DNA of 64,000 bases from Trichomonas vaginalis G3 (taxonomy: Eukaryota; Parabasalia; Trichomonadida; Trichomonadidae). Shown here in pieces: positions 1-7,898 of the stretch. Below the pieces are notes generated by a model. That model had not been told where the DNA came from. It saw only the letters and a program-made list of their open reading frames with translations, and ran no database searches. The DNA lies in contig NC_067207.1 in NCBI RefSeq assembly GCF_026262505.1, forward strand, positions 33,820,082 to 33,884,081, written 5' to 3'. The translations under genes were made by a program, and so were the position numbers. The first letter of the stretch is position 1. Each line of letters begins with the position of its first letter.

Positions 1-701
1 CAAGTTAGAAGTATTCCAGCAGGAAGGACAATATTATTGAAGAACTTTAATGTTTTGAGTATAATGATGAAACAAAGAAGCAAGATAGTTTTCCTGTTGC
101 TGTGTATGTGAACCTAGACACAGGAGATGACATGAAAGTTTTTAACACAAAGCTTCAAACGGTAGTGAGAGAACAACTGACTGCGGAAGGACATCCATTA
201 CCTTCAGAAGTTACCATAGCATATAATTTTGAAACAAACTCAATAGATTTTAAAGTCATCTCTGCAAAGAAGTCAGGATTTACATTTAATGAAGCAGATG
301 TATATTCGAATGAAAACTTCAAAGCTATTGCATGGTTAGATAATGACGATTGCTTTAAGAAAATTTAAATTCAGTGACTCAAAGATGTCAATAGATGACC
401 TTCGTGGAATGTTACCATCGACGTTTACAGTGAAGGTTCAGCAGGATTGCTTACAAGATTTCAATTGGTGGCATTTGGTCTCGTGAGAACATTGTTATAA
501 AATCCAGTATAAGTGAATTTGCTGAAGAATCTATATTATGTCTTTCAAACTATGTATTCGCCGCCAAAGCATTATAGTATAACAAACTTTGTCAGTAAGT
601 TTAACATAAGACTTGTCGAACCTTCTTCAATGAAAGATGTTGTGCTACCTAAAGATGGAAAGGATGGACTCATTATTGAGATGATTTTAATTGCATATTA
701 A
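1..701 (+). pseudogene. Maverick virion-like protein, 3' part, broken
   Basis: This is the equivalent of 25700-26578 in M1. The C-terminal block (SPPKHY, VVLPKDGKDGLIIE) resembles the C-terminal block of the separate Maverick gene at 10270-11122 (PVFLPPDGKDCLYIEAQL), so the two are probably paralogues. Function is not established. By position beside capsid genes, and by the beta-rich, low-charge composition, a virion surface or penton-like role is inferred. The 5' end lies outside the window. It is broken, with several breaks. Confidence 0.6.
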
Positions 702-925
702 ATGAGCTTGTTCTTGAAGGTCATTCATGATGAAATAACTGTTGTAGAAGATGTTAGCAATTGTTCAGACATTTTGAAGCGTATAGATGATTAAGAAATA
801 AGTTAGATAGACCGCAAAGTGGTGAGGGCGAAGCCCGTGAGAATGTTTATGTTTCATTGACTTTCTCCAGTAACGAGAACTTTTATGAGATAATATTGAA
901 GAGAGATGATTTTAATATGGTGTAA
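702..925 (+). pseudogene. Small Maverick protein of about 73 residues, broken
   Basis: This is the M0 copy of the 73-residue gene at 26579-26800. It follows the preceding gene immediately and is followed with no spacer by the basic virion-like gene at 926. It contains the double GC palindrome at 811-837 inside its reading frame. No family is recognised. Confidence 0.5.
811..837. repeat. GC-rich double palindrome inside a gene
   Basis: Two adjacent palindromes, an ACCGCAAAGTGGT-type arm pair and GGGCGAAGCCC, stand out in a sequence that is otherwise about two thirds AT. The M1 copy at 26686-26711 reads ACCGCAAAGCGGT, with both arms perfect. It encodes a short Arg/Gly/Glu stretch without disturbing the frame in M1. 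Confidence 0.7.
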
Positions 926-1452
926 ATGGTAGCTTGGGCAGCTTTAGGCGCAATGGGAACAAAAGCATTAGCATTTGGAGCAAAAGCACTTGGAGCTTAT
1001 GACGCAGTAAATAAAATGAGTGGAGGAAGAGTTTCGAAGACATTAGATGCAAATAAAGGAAGATTGGAGGCTGGGTTGCAAAGAAGTTAAGATTAAATAA
1101 AATAGGGCTCATAAATAAAGCATCCAATTTGGTTGCGACTGAGTCAGAAAATGCTTTAGGAAAGGATGATGAGTTTGCAAAACATGCAAAAGACTTTAAT
1201 GACCAGATGAAAGGTGAAACAATGCATTTAAATAGAGTCGATGGAACTAAAGAAAATGTTTCTTCTCCACCAGTAGTTCTTCCGTATGGTCCCTATGGAA
1301 TGTATGGAAACCCTTACGAAAGACCATTTGACCCATTGACTGGTGGAAGTAACTGGTATCATTACGGCCGAAGAAGAAAGACAGTCAAGTTGGAGACAGA
1401 CGTGAAGAAAGCAACTAAAAAGAAACCAAGGAAGAGAGTTATAAAGCAATGA
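926..1452 (+). pseudogene. Basic virion-like protein, broken
   Basis: This is the M0 copy of the 174-residue gene at 26801-27325. See that entry for description. It has about one break. The C-terminal basic tail (KKATKKKPRKR) is preserved. Confidence 0.55.
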
Positions 1453-1460
1453 ATTCAACA

Positions 1461-1512
1461 GGGTGAAAAACAGGTGAAAAAGAGGTGAGATCTCACCACT
1501 TCACCTAAATTT
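1461..1512 (+). promoter_or_regulatory. AGATCT-centred modular palindrome (GGTGA type)
   Basis: Repeated GGTGAAAAA half-sites are followed by the palindrome GGTGAGATCTCACC and an inverted TTCACC half-site, then TAAATTTATTTTTG. It lies between the stop of the basic virion gene and the start of the terminal-repeat gene. The same arrangement stands upstream of the M2 copy of that gene (49818-49865). It is a candidate operator or transcript-boundary hairpin. Confidence 0.65.
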
Positions 1513-1583
1513 ATTTTTGTGCTATGTTTTCATACGTGTGAGGGTGGTGATATCATTTATTTTTTATTTTATTTTTTATATAA

Positions 1584-1904
1584 ATGACGAAAACTATTGA
1601 GATAACAAACTACAACGGTCATGAGTTCAAGAATTTGTTCTTCGTTCCTCGTGAAAATACATTCTATCAGATACGAGGGAGAAAGGGTAAAGTTAGTTTG
1701 AGCGTTTATGACTACAAGCATAATGGAAAGTTTATACAAGCATATGATACAAACGGTAAGCGTGTTTCATTAGCTTTGTCAAAACTTACAGGTATAAACT
1801 ATGACAGTGATTTTGACCTATATGAAGAAGAAAGTGAGTCAGAAGATTATGAGCTGTTATATGAAGCACAGCAATGGGAGGAGTTGCAATACTTTTGTAA
1901 GTGA
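1584..1904 (+). CDS. Maverick terminal-repeat gene, 106 residues
   Basis: A small acidic protein of unknown function, encoded next to or inside the terminal inverted repeat of every Maverick here (copies at 6752-7072, 27397-27717 and 49402-49728). It starts MTKTIEITNYNG, has a basic middle (IRGRKGKVSLSV) and ends in a Glu/Asp-rich tail with QQWEELQYFCK. The tail varies most between copies while the first 60 residues are nearly invariant, so protein-level constraint is likely. The start fits the TTTTATTTTATTTTTTATATAAATG context. Because it lies at the end, it may be present twice per element. Confidence 0.75.
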   Translation: MTKTIEITNYNGHEFKNLFFVPRENTFYQIRGRKGKVSLSVYDYKHNGKFIQAYDTNGKRVSLALSKLTGINYDSDFDLYEEESESEDYELLYEAQQWEELQYFCK

Positions 1905-2050
1905 GAACGTTTATTTTTACATTAGTGAAGTCGTTTGTGAAAACATTAGTGAGGTGAAGTGGTTGGTGGCTGTGTAAATATTTAAGGTTAAGTTAGTGTT
2001 GTCGTTTGTGTTGTAAAATATACGTTAACGGTTTCGTAAAGTGTCAAATT

Positions 2051-2095
2051 CATATATGGTAAGGAGGCGCGCAGTGCTGCCGTACCCATGATATG
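2051..2095. repeat. Terminal hairpin of M0 with ACTGCGC loop
   Basis: Read inward from the terminus, arms CATATCATGG...GGCAGC and GCC...CCATATATG flank the loop ACTGCGC. The pairing has bulges, so it is weaker than in M1 and M2, but the loop is identical and the distance to the end (10 bases) is the same. Confidence 0.7.
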
Positions 2096-2105
2096 TATAC
2101 TAACT

Positions 2106-2111
2106 CTAACA
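2106..2111. repeat. Presumed target duplication of M0 (CTAACA)
   Basis: These are the six bases directly outside the terminal AGTTAGTATAC of M0. The partner copy lies outside the window, so this rests on analogy with M1. Confidence 0.4.
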
Positions 2112-2709
2112 TATACGTATCTAACAATTCATTTGGAATTTCAAACGATCTTAAATATGTAATTGAATTTTGTATCTTCTCATTTATTTGAGAAAGTTTT
2201 TCTTCAGCATTTTCCAATAAAAATCTTAATGGATTCAAATTGGCTTCTTGATTCTGAACAAAATTTAATACTTGGTATAAACGTGATTGAACTTCTCTTT
2301 TCAATTTTGTTTTAGAATCTGTCAATCGAGGCTCGCGAATTCTAATTGAAGGAATAAAACCTGTTTGAAGTAAATCGTTTTTAATACGATAAAAGTAATT
2401 GGGTGCAACTTCTTCTAAAAGATTTTTGACAAAAACATCAATTCTTTTTTTAACGCAGCCAAAATCGTGATATTTTATCTTTTTAAATAAAGATTCAGAA
2501 ACGTTATTCACAACGGTTAATTCATTTGGTCTGGCAGCGGCTATCCACTGTTGTTTATGAATGTCCCACTGACGTGTAAAGTATTGATTAAATTCCAATT
2601 GATCTTGAATTTTATCAATAATGTGCTCTTTATACATTTTTGCAGCATCTTCTTCTGTGCAATTCTTATATACGAAAAAAAGAGATCTGACATTGTGTCA
2701 GATCTCAGT
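2106..2709 (-). pseudogene. MULE transposase, C-terminal piece
   Basis: It encodes about 190 residues with the C-terminal MULE signature around RPNELTVVNNVSESLF (near 2500-2560), followed by a helical tail. The upstream side is lost into E1, whose terminal repeat starts at 2710. The downstream side stops at the M0 terminus, where the frame runs on into the Maverick terminal hairpin and closes after about a dozen foreign codons. A perfect 11-bp palindrome, GAGATCTGACA plus its complement, lies at 2682-2706 at the E1 junction. Confidence 0.75.
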
Positions 2710-3833
2710 AAAAGTGACATTTACATGTCAAAAAAATAGAATGAGTTTAAGTAATTAAAATTGAGGGTGAGAGTAGTATTGTATGAAATAATATCTCTCA
2801 CCCTCCAATTCATCCTATGGCGCCGAAAAAATTTTGGTGAAATGCGACCACATTTCACCAAAATTTCTCGGCGCCATATAGAGAACTAGAGCCTGTGAGG
2901 TACTGATACTATCCATGTACCTCGCAGGCTCTAGTTCCAAGCCAAAATGGCTAAAATTGCCCGCAATTGTTCACATTGCGGGCAATTTTTAGCCATTTTG
3001 GCTGGGAATTGGAGGGTGAGAGTAGTATTGTATGAAATAATATCTCTCACCCTCCAATTCATCCTATGGCGCCGAAAAAATTTTGGTGAAATGCGACCAC
3101 ATTTCACCAAAATTTCTCGGCGCCATATAGAGAACTAGAGCCTGTGAGGTACTGATACTATCCATGTACCTCGCAGGCTCTAGTTCCAAGCCAAAATGGC
3201 TAAAAATTGCCCGCAATGTGAACAATTGCGGGCAATTTTTAGCCATTTTGGCTGGGAATTGGAGGGTGAGAGTAGTATTGTATGAAATAATATCTCTCAC
3301 CCTCCAATTCATCCTATGGCGCCGAAAAAATTTTGGTGAAATGCGACCACATTTCACCAAAATTTCTCGGCGCCATATAGAGAACTAGAGCCTGTGAGGT
3401 ACTGATACTATCCATGTACCTCGCAGGCTCTAGTTCCAAGCCAAAATGGCTAAAAATTGCCCGCAATTGTTCACATTGCGGGCAATTTTTAGCCATTTTG
3501 GCTGGGAATTGGAGGGTGAGAGTAGTATTGTATGAAATAATATCTCTCACCCTCCAATTCATCCTATGGCGCCGAAAAAATTTTGGTGAAATGCGACCAC
3601 ATTTCACCAAAATTTCTCGGCGCCATATAGAGAACTAGAGCCTGTGAGGTACTGATACTATCCATGTACCTCGCAGGCTCTAGTTCCAAGCCAAAATGGC
3701 TAAAAATTGCCCGCAATTGTTCACATTCCCATCTTTTGTTGGTAAGACGAAGAATATGAAATAAATTATGAAGAAGATAATGATGAATAAAATATCACTT
3801 TTTATATTTTTGACACGTAAAGTTGTCACTTTT
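2710..3833. mobile_element. E1: hairpin-array element of MULE type, non-autonomous
   Basis: Imperfect terminal inverted repeats read AAAAGTGACATTTACATGTC at the left and, on the other strand, AAAAGTGACAACTTTACGTG at the right. The interior is almost wholly the 250-bp repeat array at 2761-3727 and has no believable gene. It splits the MULE transposase gene. I could not settle the target duplication. The shared AAAGTGACA terminus links it to E2 and to the MULE. Confidence 0.65.
2761..3727. repeat. Tandem array of a 250-bp unit built of four hairpins
   Basis: About 3.9 copies begin at 2761, 3009, 3259 and 3509. Each unit is four back-to-back stem-loops with little spacer: (1) GGAGGGTGAGAG with its complement; (2) GGCGCCGA with AAATTTTGGTGAAATG; (3) ACTAGAGCCTG with GAGGTAC; (4) AGCCAAAATGGCTAAAAATT with CCCGCAAT. 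Stems run about 20-28 bp. Copies are almost identical, which points to recent tandem duplication. The loop of hairpin 4 is reversed in the second copy (near 3216-3226). Open frames across the array arise only from the repeat. Confidence 0.9.
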
Positions 3834-4521
3834 CTGTCAAACTGTTTTTATCGTTTTCGTATATAACACAATCACGATAATAACATAAAATGTTCATAAA
3901 TTTTTCGACTTCTGATCTAATCTCTTCATCATTTATCTTTGAGAGATTCTTTTTAAGTGCGCGTATTACATGTAGCGCGCACCAAAAGATATTGCACTCC
4001 GGAAATGAATTCCTAATCCCGTTGAAAATGTTTAGTGCACAGTCAGACATGATAAATTCAGGTTCTGTGTGAGTTGTTTCAAAATATTTACTTAAGCAAA
4101 AAGAAATATTTTCACTATTATCTGGATATATTATAAAATAACACAAAGGGATAGAATGAGTATTAGCAAATTTGGTAGCTAATACATAAAAAGGAAATCC
4201 ATGAATAATTAATTTAAACGTAGAGTCTAAGTGATAAATTGGTGGTTTTTCATGAATTTGAGAGATCATATCATTATCAGAGTAAATAAAAACCAATTTG
4301 TCTGGAAAATCAGTATCTTCACCTTGAATGTCAAAATAAATAAGGTCATCATGTTGATCTTCCCATTGATTAACATAGTTTTGTAAAGATTGAAATTGAT
4401 TTAAAGATATATCTGGTAAAGATCTCATAAGATCTTTTTGTTGTAAATAATATTTCAATTGATTGATTGCAGTTTGTTTCATAGTCATGTGAATACAAGT
4501 ATGATCTTTAGGTATTTCAAG
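3834..4521 (-). pseudogene. MULE transposase, catalytic core piece
   Basis: This is the central MULE domain. The first catalytic Asp lies in HLDSTFK (near 4225), the second in IMSDCALN (near 4040), and the CALHVIRALKK block typical of MULE transposases follows near 3965. The family cuts and pastes DNA through a DDE-type RNase H fold. The piece is open throughout. Its 5' end is bounded by E2 and its 3' end by E1. The last 82 bases (4440-4521) are repeated at 6067-6148 on the other side of E2. Confidence 0.85.
4440..4521. repeat. 82-bp direct repeat flanking E2, left copy
   Basis: Identical in my reading to 6067-6148. Both encode the same piece of the MULE transposase (EIPKDHTCIHMTMKQTAINQ). 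This is far longer than the 9-11 bp duplication usual for MULEs. Confidence 0.85.
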
Positions 4522-4622
4522 AGTGTGGTAGAATTTACGAAAAAGTGACACTAGAAAAGTGACACTTAACCTTAAATTTCCAAACACTATTTTTTGATTG
4601 TATTTTGTTATTTATATATATA

Positions 4623-4954
4623 AATATATTTATATATGTATATTTATATATGTATATTTATATATGTATATTTATATATGTATATTTATATATGTATATT
4701 TATATATGTATATTTATATATGTATATTTATATATGTATATTTATATATGTATATTTATATATGTATATTTATATATGTATATTTATATATGTATATTTA
4801 TATATGTATATTTATATATGTATATTTATATATGTATATTTATATATGTATATTTATATATGTATATTTATATATGTATATTTATATATGTATATTTATA
4901 TATGTATATTTATATATGTATATTTATATATGTATATTTATATATGTATATATT
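4623..4954. repeat. 14-bp satellite, unit TATATATGTATATT
   Basis: About 23 near-perfect tandem copies. The several long open frames of Tyr/Ile/Met/Phe repeats that cross it are by-products of the array, because 14 bases step through all three frames. Confidence 0.95.
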
Positions 4955-5027
4955 TAAAAGACGGTGGTTCACCAACATGATTATGAAAATGATGTCCATT
5001 TACAAAACTGTATTGATTAGATTTCAT

Positions 5028-5225
5028 TTAAAAGGTAAAGTTAGCACTACAACTTCCCCATCTACAGTAATGTCTAATAATTGTTACTCCATCTGAATTC
5101 AAATGCGAATCTTTCCGATAATTGCAGTTAGCACGCATCTCTGATTGAACTCCATATTGAAGATAATGAATGAAATCAATATATTGTTTTGTATCAGCAA
5201 GGGGTGCAGGAACGGATTGATTCAT
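5028..5225 (-). pseudogene. MULE-like transposase N-terminal fragment, 65 residues
   Basis: Residues about 46-65 ([18 protein letters not shown]) match in spacing the zinc-binding start of the resident MULE (IYHRCEYEGCPAGFKF), with Cys-x4-Cys and aromatic positions shared. The beginning (MNQSVPAPLAD, YIDFIHYLQY) also resembles the resident MULE start (PPPDPP, AIGYLEY). It ends right after the first half of the zinc-binding motif, so it is a remnant. It supports a MULE origin for E2. Confidence 0.6.
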
Positions 5226-5321
5226 TTAAAAAATGAAAAAAGTGAGAATTGTAAATAATTAAGGTTAATGTTGAATAAATAATACATCAAACTAGTTTTA
5301 GAGTTGATGTAAGAAGCGAAG

Positions 5322-5505
5322 AACACTACCAGTAAGATACAGCAGTAGTAGCTGCTTCATGCTGCATTGAGTATTGTTGAATAATTTGAAGTAGTGGTTT
5401 TTGAAATTAGCACCCCTATGAGAGCGCTGGCGGCCGAAACACCACTAGTAAGATTGTGTATTAGAAACTGCTTCATGCTGTGTTGAGTAAGCTTCGATGT
5501 CTTTG
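5322..5505. repeat. 184-bp direct repeat in E2, copy 1
   Basis: Nearly identical to 5592-5775, with an offset of 270 bases. It contains GCAGTAGTAGCTGCTTCATG and GAGAGCGCTGGCG. No coding potential is recognised; frames across it are short and Ser/Leu-rich. Confidence 0.85.
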
Positions 5506-5591
5506 TAGGATAGCTTTCTGAGAGCGAAACAAGATAGTGTTGAAAAAAAAATTTTGAAAATCTGAGAGACTGTGCAAGAGCCAACGACCAA

Positions 5592-5775
5592 AACACTACA
5601 AGTAAGATACAGCAGTAGTAGCTGCTTCATGCTGCATTGAGTATTGTTGAATAATTTGAAGTAGTGGTTTTTGAAATTAGCACCCCTATGAGAGCGCTGG
5701 CGACCGAAACACCACTAGTAAGATTGTGTATTAGAAACTGCTTCATGCTGTGTTGAGTAAGCTTCGATATCTTTA
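5592..5775. repeat. 184-bp direct repeat in E2, copy 2
   Basis: Second copy of 5322-5505, with a handful of base differences. The remainder of E2 up to 6066 is AT-rich and holds nothing I can recognise. Confidence 0.85.
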
Positions 5776-6066
5776 TCAGACCACCTTTAAATTAACCACT
5801 CACATTCTCACTGTGGTCCATCTAAAATTTGTAAACTTTATGACATAAAATTATATTATATGCAGGATCCCACCTATTACTTAATCTTTTTGGAATAAAT
5901 GTTTTATAATATTTATCGATTGATTGTAATTTTTTGTATAAAAAAGTTTTTTATTTATATTAAAAATATATTCGGTTAATGATATTATCTTATAATTTGT
6001 AAATAAATCTAGTAATAAAATAACTTTAATAGTTGGTGTCACTTTTTCGAAAATTCTGGTTTTTTC

Positions 6067-6148
6067 GTTGTAAATAATATTTCAATTGATTGATTGCAGT
6101 TTGTTTCATAGTCATGTGAATACAAGTATGATCTTTAGGTATTTCAAG
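6067..6148. repeat. 82-bp direct repeat flanking E2, right copy
   Basis: See 4440-4521. I read no difference between the copies, so the duplication is young or has been homogenised. Confidence 0.85.
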
Positions 6149-6409
6149 CGTTTTGTTGACTTCTTGTGTTGCATTAAGTGGACTTCCGTGATTCATGAGA
6201 AATTTTTTAATCCAAGCACGGTAAGTACCACTTGTAGGTGTATTTTTATGTTGTGGTGGTGGTCCTGAGTGAATATGAGTTAAGTTTGCAGATTTAAAAA
6301 TGTAATTGTCGAAATTTTTAATAAATTTAAAGCCTGCAGGGCAGCCTTCGTATTCGCATCGGTGGTAGATTAATACTCCTGTTCCAATTGATAGTTTTTG
6401 TGGGTCTTT

Positions 6410-6415
6410 GACAAA
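6410..6415. repeat. Target site duplication of M1, left (GACAAA)
   Basis: GACAAA directly precedes AGTTAGTATAC at 6416 and directly follows its complement at 28054-28059. Six-base duplications are the Maverick norm. Confidence 0.95.
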
Positions 6416-6424
6416 AGTTAGTAT

Positions 6425-6473
6425 ACATATCTTCAGTACGGTGGCACTGCGCGCCATCTTACCGAAGATATGT
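6425..6473. repeat. M1 left terminal hairpin, loop ACTGCGC
   Basis: Two 21-base arms (ACATATCTTC...GTGGC and its partner ending GAAGATATGT) pair at about 18 of 21 positions round the 7-base loop ACTGCGC. It lies 9 bases inside the element end. Confidence 0.9.
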
Positions 6474-6671
6474 CAATCTGACACTTTACAAAACCACTAA
6501 CGTATATTTTACATCGCAGATGCAATATTTCTAATAACCTTAAACTATTTCTGCCACGTAAAGTATTTATCACATAAACCACCTCATCTCACCTCTCTGT
6601 ACGTTATATATTGTGCGCAGGTCATTGCCCATGGCAACTCCCCGCGACACAATGCACGTGCATGAAAAAAT

Positions 6672-6743
6672 AAACGTTCTCACTAACGTTCTCACTAACG
6701 TTCTCACTAACGTTCTCACTAACGTTCTCACTAACGTTCCCAT
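6672..6743. repeat. 12-bp minisatellite AACGTTCTCACT in the left terminal repeat
   Basis: Five exact and two variant copies directly follow the stop of the terminal-repeat gene. The right copy (27726-27797) has the same number and variants. M0 and M2 show only one or two units here, so the array has expanded in M1. Confidence 0.9.
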
Positions 6744-6751
6744 TAATGTTC

Positions 6752-7072
6752 TCACTTACAAAAGTATTGCAACTCCTCCCATTGCTGTGCTTCACATAAC
6801 AGCTCATAATCTTCTGACTCACTTTCTTCTTCATATAGGTCAAAGTCACTGTCAAAATAAATGTTAGTAAGTTTTGACAAAGCTAATGAAACACGCTTAC
6901 CGTTTGTATCTACTGCTTGTATATATCTTCCATTATGTTTACTATCATAAACGCTCAAACTAACTTTACCCTTTCTCCCTCGTATCTGATAGAATGTATT
7001 TTCACGCGGAACGAAGAACAAATTCTTGAACTCATGACCGTTGTAGTTTGTTATCTCAATAGTTTTCGTCAT
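6752..7072 (-). CDS. Maverick terminal-repeat gene, left copy, 106 residues
   Basis: Same family as 1584-1904; identical in sequence to the right copy at 27397-27717. The whole gene lies inside the terminal repeat, so every element carries it twice in inverted orientation, both reading outward towards the ends. The start at MTKTIEI is chosen because M0 and M2 lack the upstream in-frame codons. The upstream box TTTTTATTTGGATGTAATG fits the Maverick gene-start pattern. No family is recognised; the C-terminus is acidic. Confidence 0.78.
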   Translation of the reverse strand: MTKTIEITNYNGHEFKNLFFVPRENTFYQIRGRKGKVSLSVYDSKHNGRYIQAVDTNGKRVSLALSKLTNIYFDSDFDLYEEESESEDYELLCEAQQWEELQYFCK

Positions 7073-7119
7073 TACATCCAAATAAAAATTTTCAGTAAAA
7101 ATAAAACTAATGAAATATT

Positions 7120-7362
7120 TTATTCCTCACTGTCGTCTACTTTCTCCAACTCTTCTAACTTCTTCCTAAGTTTAGCAATGTTGTCCTCATGAAGTTTAAT
7201 CTTTCTCAAAATTCCTTCTTTATCTAATGGTTGCTTTATCTTTCTAAACTGAACTCTACCATCCTTCATAGTATGAACGTAAAAACCTTCTGGAACCGCT
7301 CCTGATTTAATGTATTCTACCAAAAATTTTTGTTTCATTGCTTCAGTGACTTTAGTCGTCAT
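7120..7362 (-). CDS. Small Maverick protein with a 'YV..DG..RK.K.PL' motif, 80 residues
   Basis: Starts MTTKVTEAMKQKF, then GFYVHTMKDGRVQFRKIKQP and a C-terminal coiled coil rich in Lys, Leu and Glu. The middle motif recurs in the otherwise different gene at 9500-9931 (FYYVSQSKDGKIYVRKRKVP), so the two share a small beta-hairpin-like module. Function is unknown. It is conserved in M2 (49912-50148). The gene starts after CATTTTATTTAGAGTAAAATG, matching the Maverick start box. Confidence 0.7.
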   Translation of the reverse strand: MTTKVTEAMKQKFLVEYIKSGAVPEGFYVHTMKDGRVQFRKIKQPLDKEGILRKIKLHEDNIAKLRKKLEELEKVDDSEE

Positions 7363-7410
7363 TTTACTCTAAATAAAATGTTCAAATAAAATAAAAATAA
7401 CGTTATTTTT

Positions 7411-7868
7411 TCAGTAAGGAAACGCAGGAGTTTTACGATTTATTTGAGGAGTAGGTTCTGGTTTAAATGTTGGAGTCGGTTTAGGAGTTGACTTTTGAAC
7501 AGGAGTTTGTACTTCCATAGGTTCAGGAGTCATTGAAGGTTTTGTTTGTGAAGGCGTTGGTTTTGGCGAAGGTGTTGGAGTTTGTTTAACTTCAGCTACT
7601 TCAGTATTATTTACAACATTTGCTTTATTTCTTTTCAACATCATAACTGCTCCTGCTGTAGCTAGCAAACCTAGTGGGAGACCATATTTATATAAGGACT
7701 TGACCAAATGCTATTTTTGACAGGAGCTGGTGGAACACCTAACCTTGGTGAGACTGCTCTTTGCCATTGTGCAGCTCGTAAGAAATATTCAATAGGTGCC
7801 CCATAATCGTTTGGTAAAGTTTGTTTCATAGATGGTGAAGGTTCGCGAGAGCTTGATGAAGAACTCAT
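7411..7868 (-). pseudogene. Single-pass membrane protein with Pro/Thr-rich tail, broken
   Basis: A Ser-rich N-terminus, then a hydrophobic segment (GLPLGLLATAGAVMML) followed by positive charges, then a long low-complexity tail of Pro, Thr, Lys and Glu repeats (PTPSPKPTPS). The layout suggests a membrane-anchored or membrane-penetrating virion component, by analogy with small membrane proteins of tailless dsDNA viruses. That role is inference. The M2 copy at about 50190-50668 is also broken. One or two breaks. Confidence 0.55.
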
Positions 7869-7898
7869 TTATAAGCTTTAAAAATAAACGTTCATCCT

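Larger units (their letters stand above)
1..2105 (+). mobile_element. Maverick/Polinton M0, right-hand end only
   Basis: This is the terminal part of a Maverick. It lines up gene for gene with 25880-28053 of M1 and ends in the same terminal sequence, AGTTAGTATAC on the inward-reading strand. It begins outside the window. Its four visible genes are mostly broken, with a handful of breaks, while the terminal-repeat gene at 1584 looks whole. The terminal repeat differs more from M1 and M2 than the coding parts do, so M0 is a distinct copy and not an assembly duplicate. It sits inside the 3' part of a MULE transposase gene. Confidence 0.88.
4522..6066. mobile_element. E2: MULE-derived element with satellite and internal repeats
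   Basis: Inverted termini AGAATTTACGAAAAAGTGAC (left) and AGAATTTTCGAAAAAGTGAC (right, other strand) match the end of the resident MULE at about 29500. Inside, in order, are a 14-bp satellite, a 65-codon transposase N-terminal fragment, and two 184-bp direct repeats. It is best read as a deletion derivative of a second MULE lineage. It is inserted in the MULE transposase gene between direct repeats of 82 bp. Confidence 0.7.
6067..6415 (-). pseudogene. MULE transposase, N-terminal zinc-finger piece
   Basis: It encodes a WRKY/FLYWCH-type zinc-binding region (YHRCEYEGCPAGF, then LTHIH, i.e. Cys-x4-Cys with a later His-x-His) used by MULE transposases for DNA recognition. The reading frame continues without change from the piece at 28054-28164 once M1 and one GACAAA copy are removed. 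It ends in the 82-bp segment duplicated by E2. A frame starting inside the M1 terminal repeat (ATG at 6457) runs straight into it. Confidence 0.85.
6416..7110. repeat. M1 terminal inverted repeat, left
   Basis: Inverted match to 27359-28053 over 695 bases. It includes the terminal hairpin, a TGACACTTTACAAAACC block shared with M0 and M2, a 12-bp minisatellite and an entire gene. Confidence 0.93.

Noticed and set aside
2947-3638. Several 63-98 residue frames on both strands repeated every 250 bases
   Set aside because: They translate the hairpin array. The two strands give similar peptides because the units are palindromic.
2761-3727. CRISPR-like array of repeats with palindromes
   Set aside because: The whole 250-bp unit repeats with no unique spacers, no cas genes are present, and the setting is a eukaryotic transposon.
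4598-5096. Long open frames of Tyr, Ile, Met and Phe repeats
   Set aside because: They are translations of the 14-bp AT satellite in each frame; all three frames are equally open and none has a start signal or homology.
6570-6867. Thr/Val/Arg/Leu and Asn/Val repeat frames in the M1 terminal repeats
   Set aside because: By-products of the 12-bp minisatellite; also mirrored at 27602-27899.
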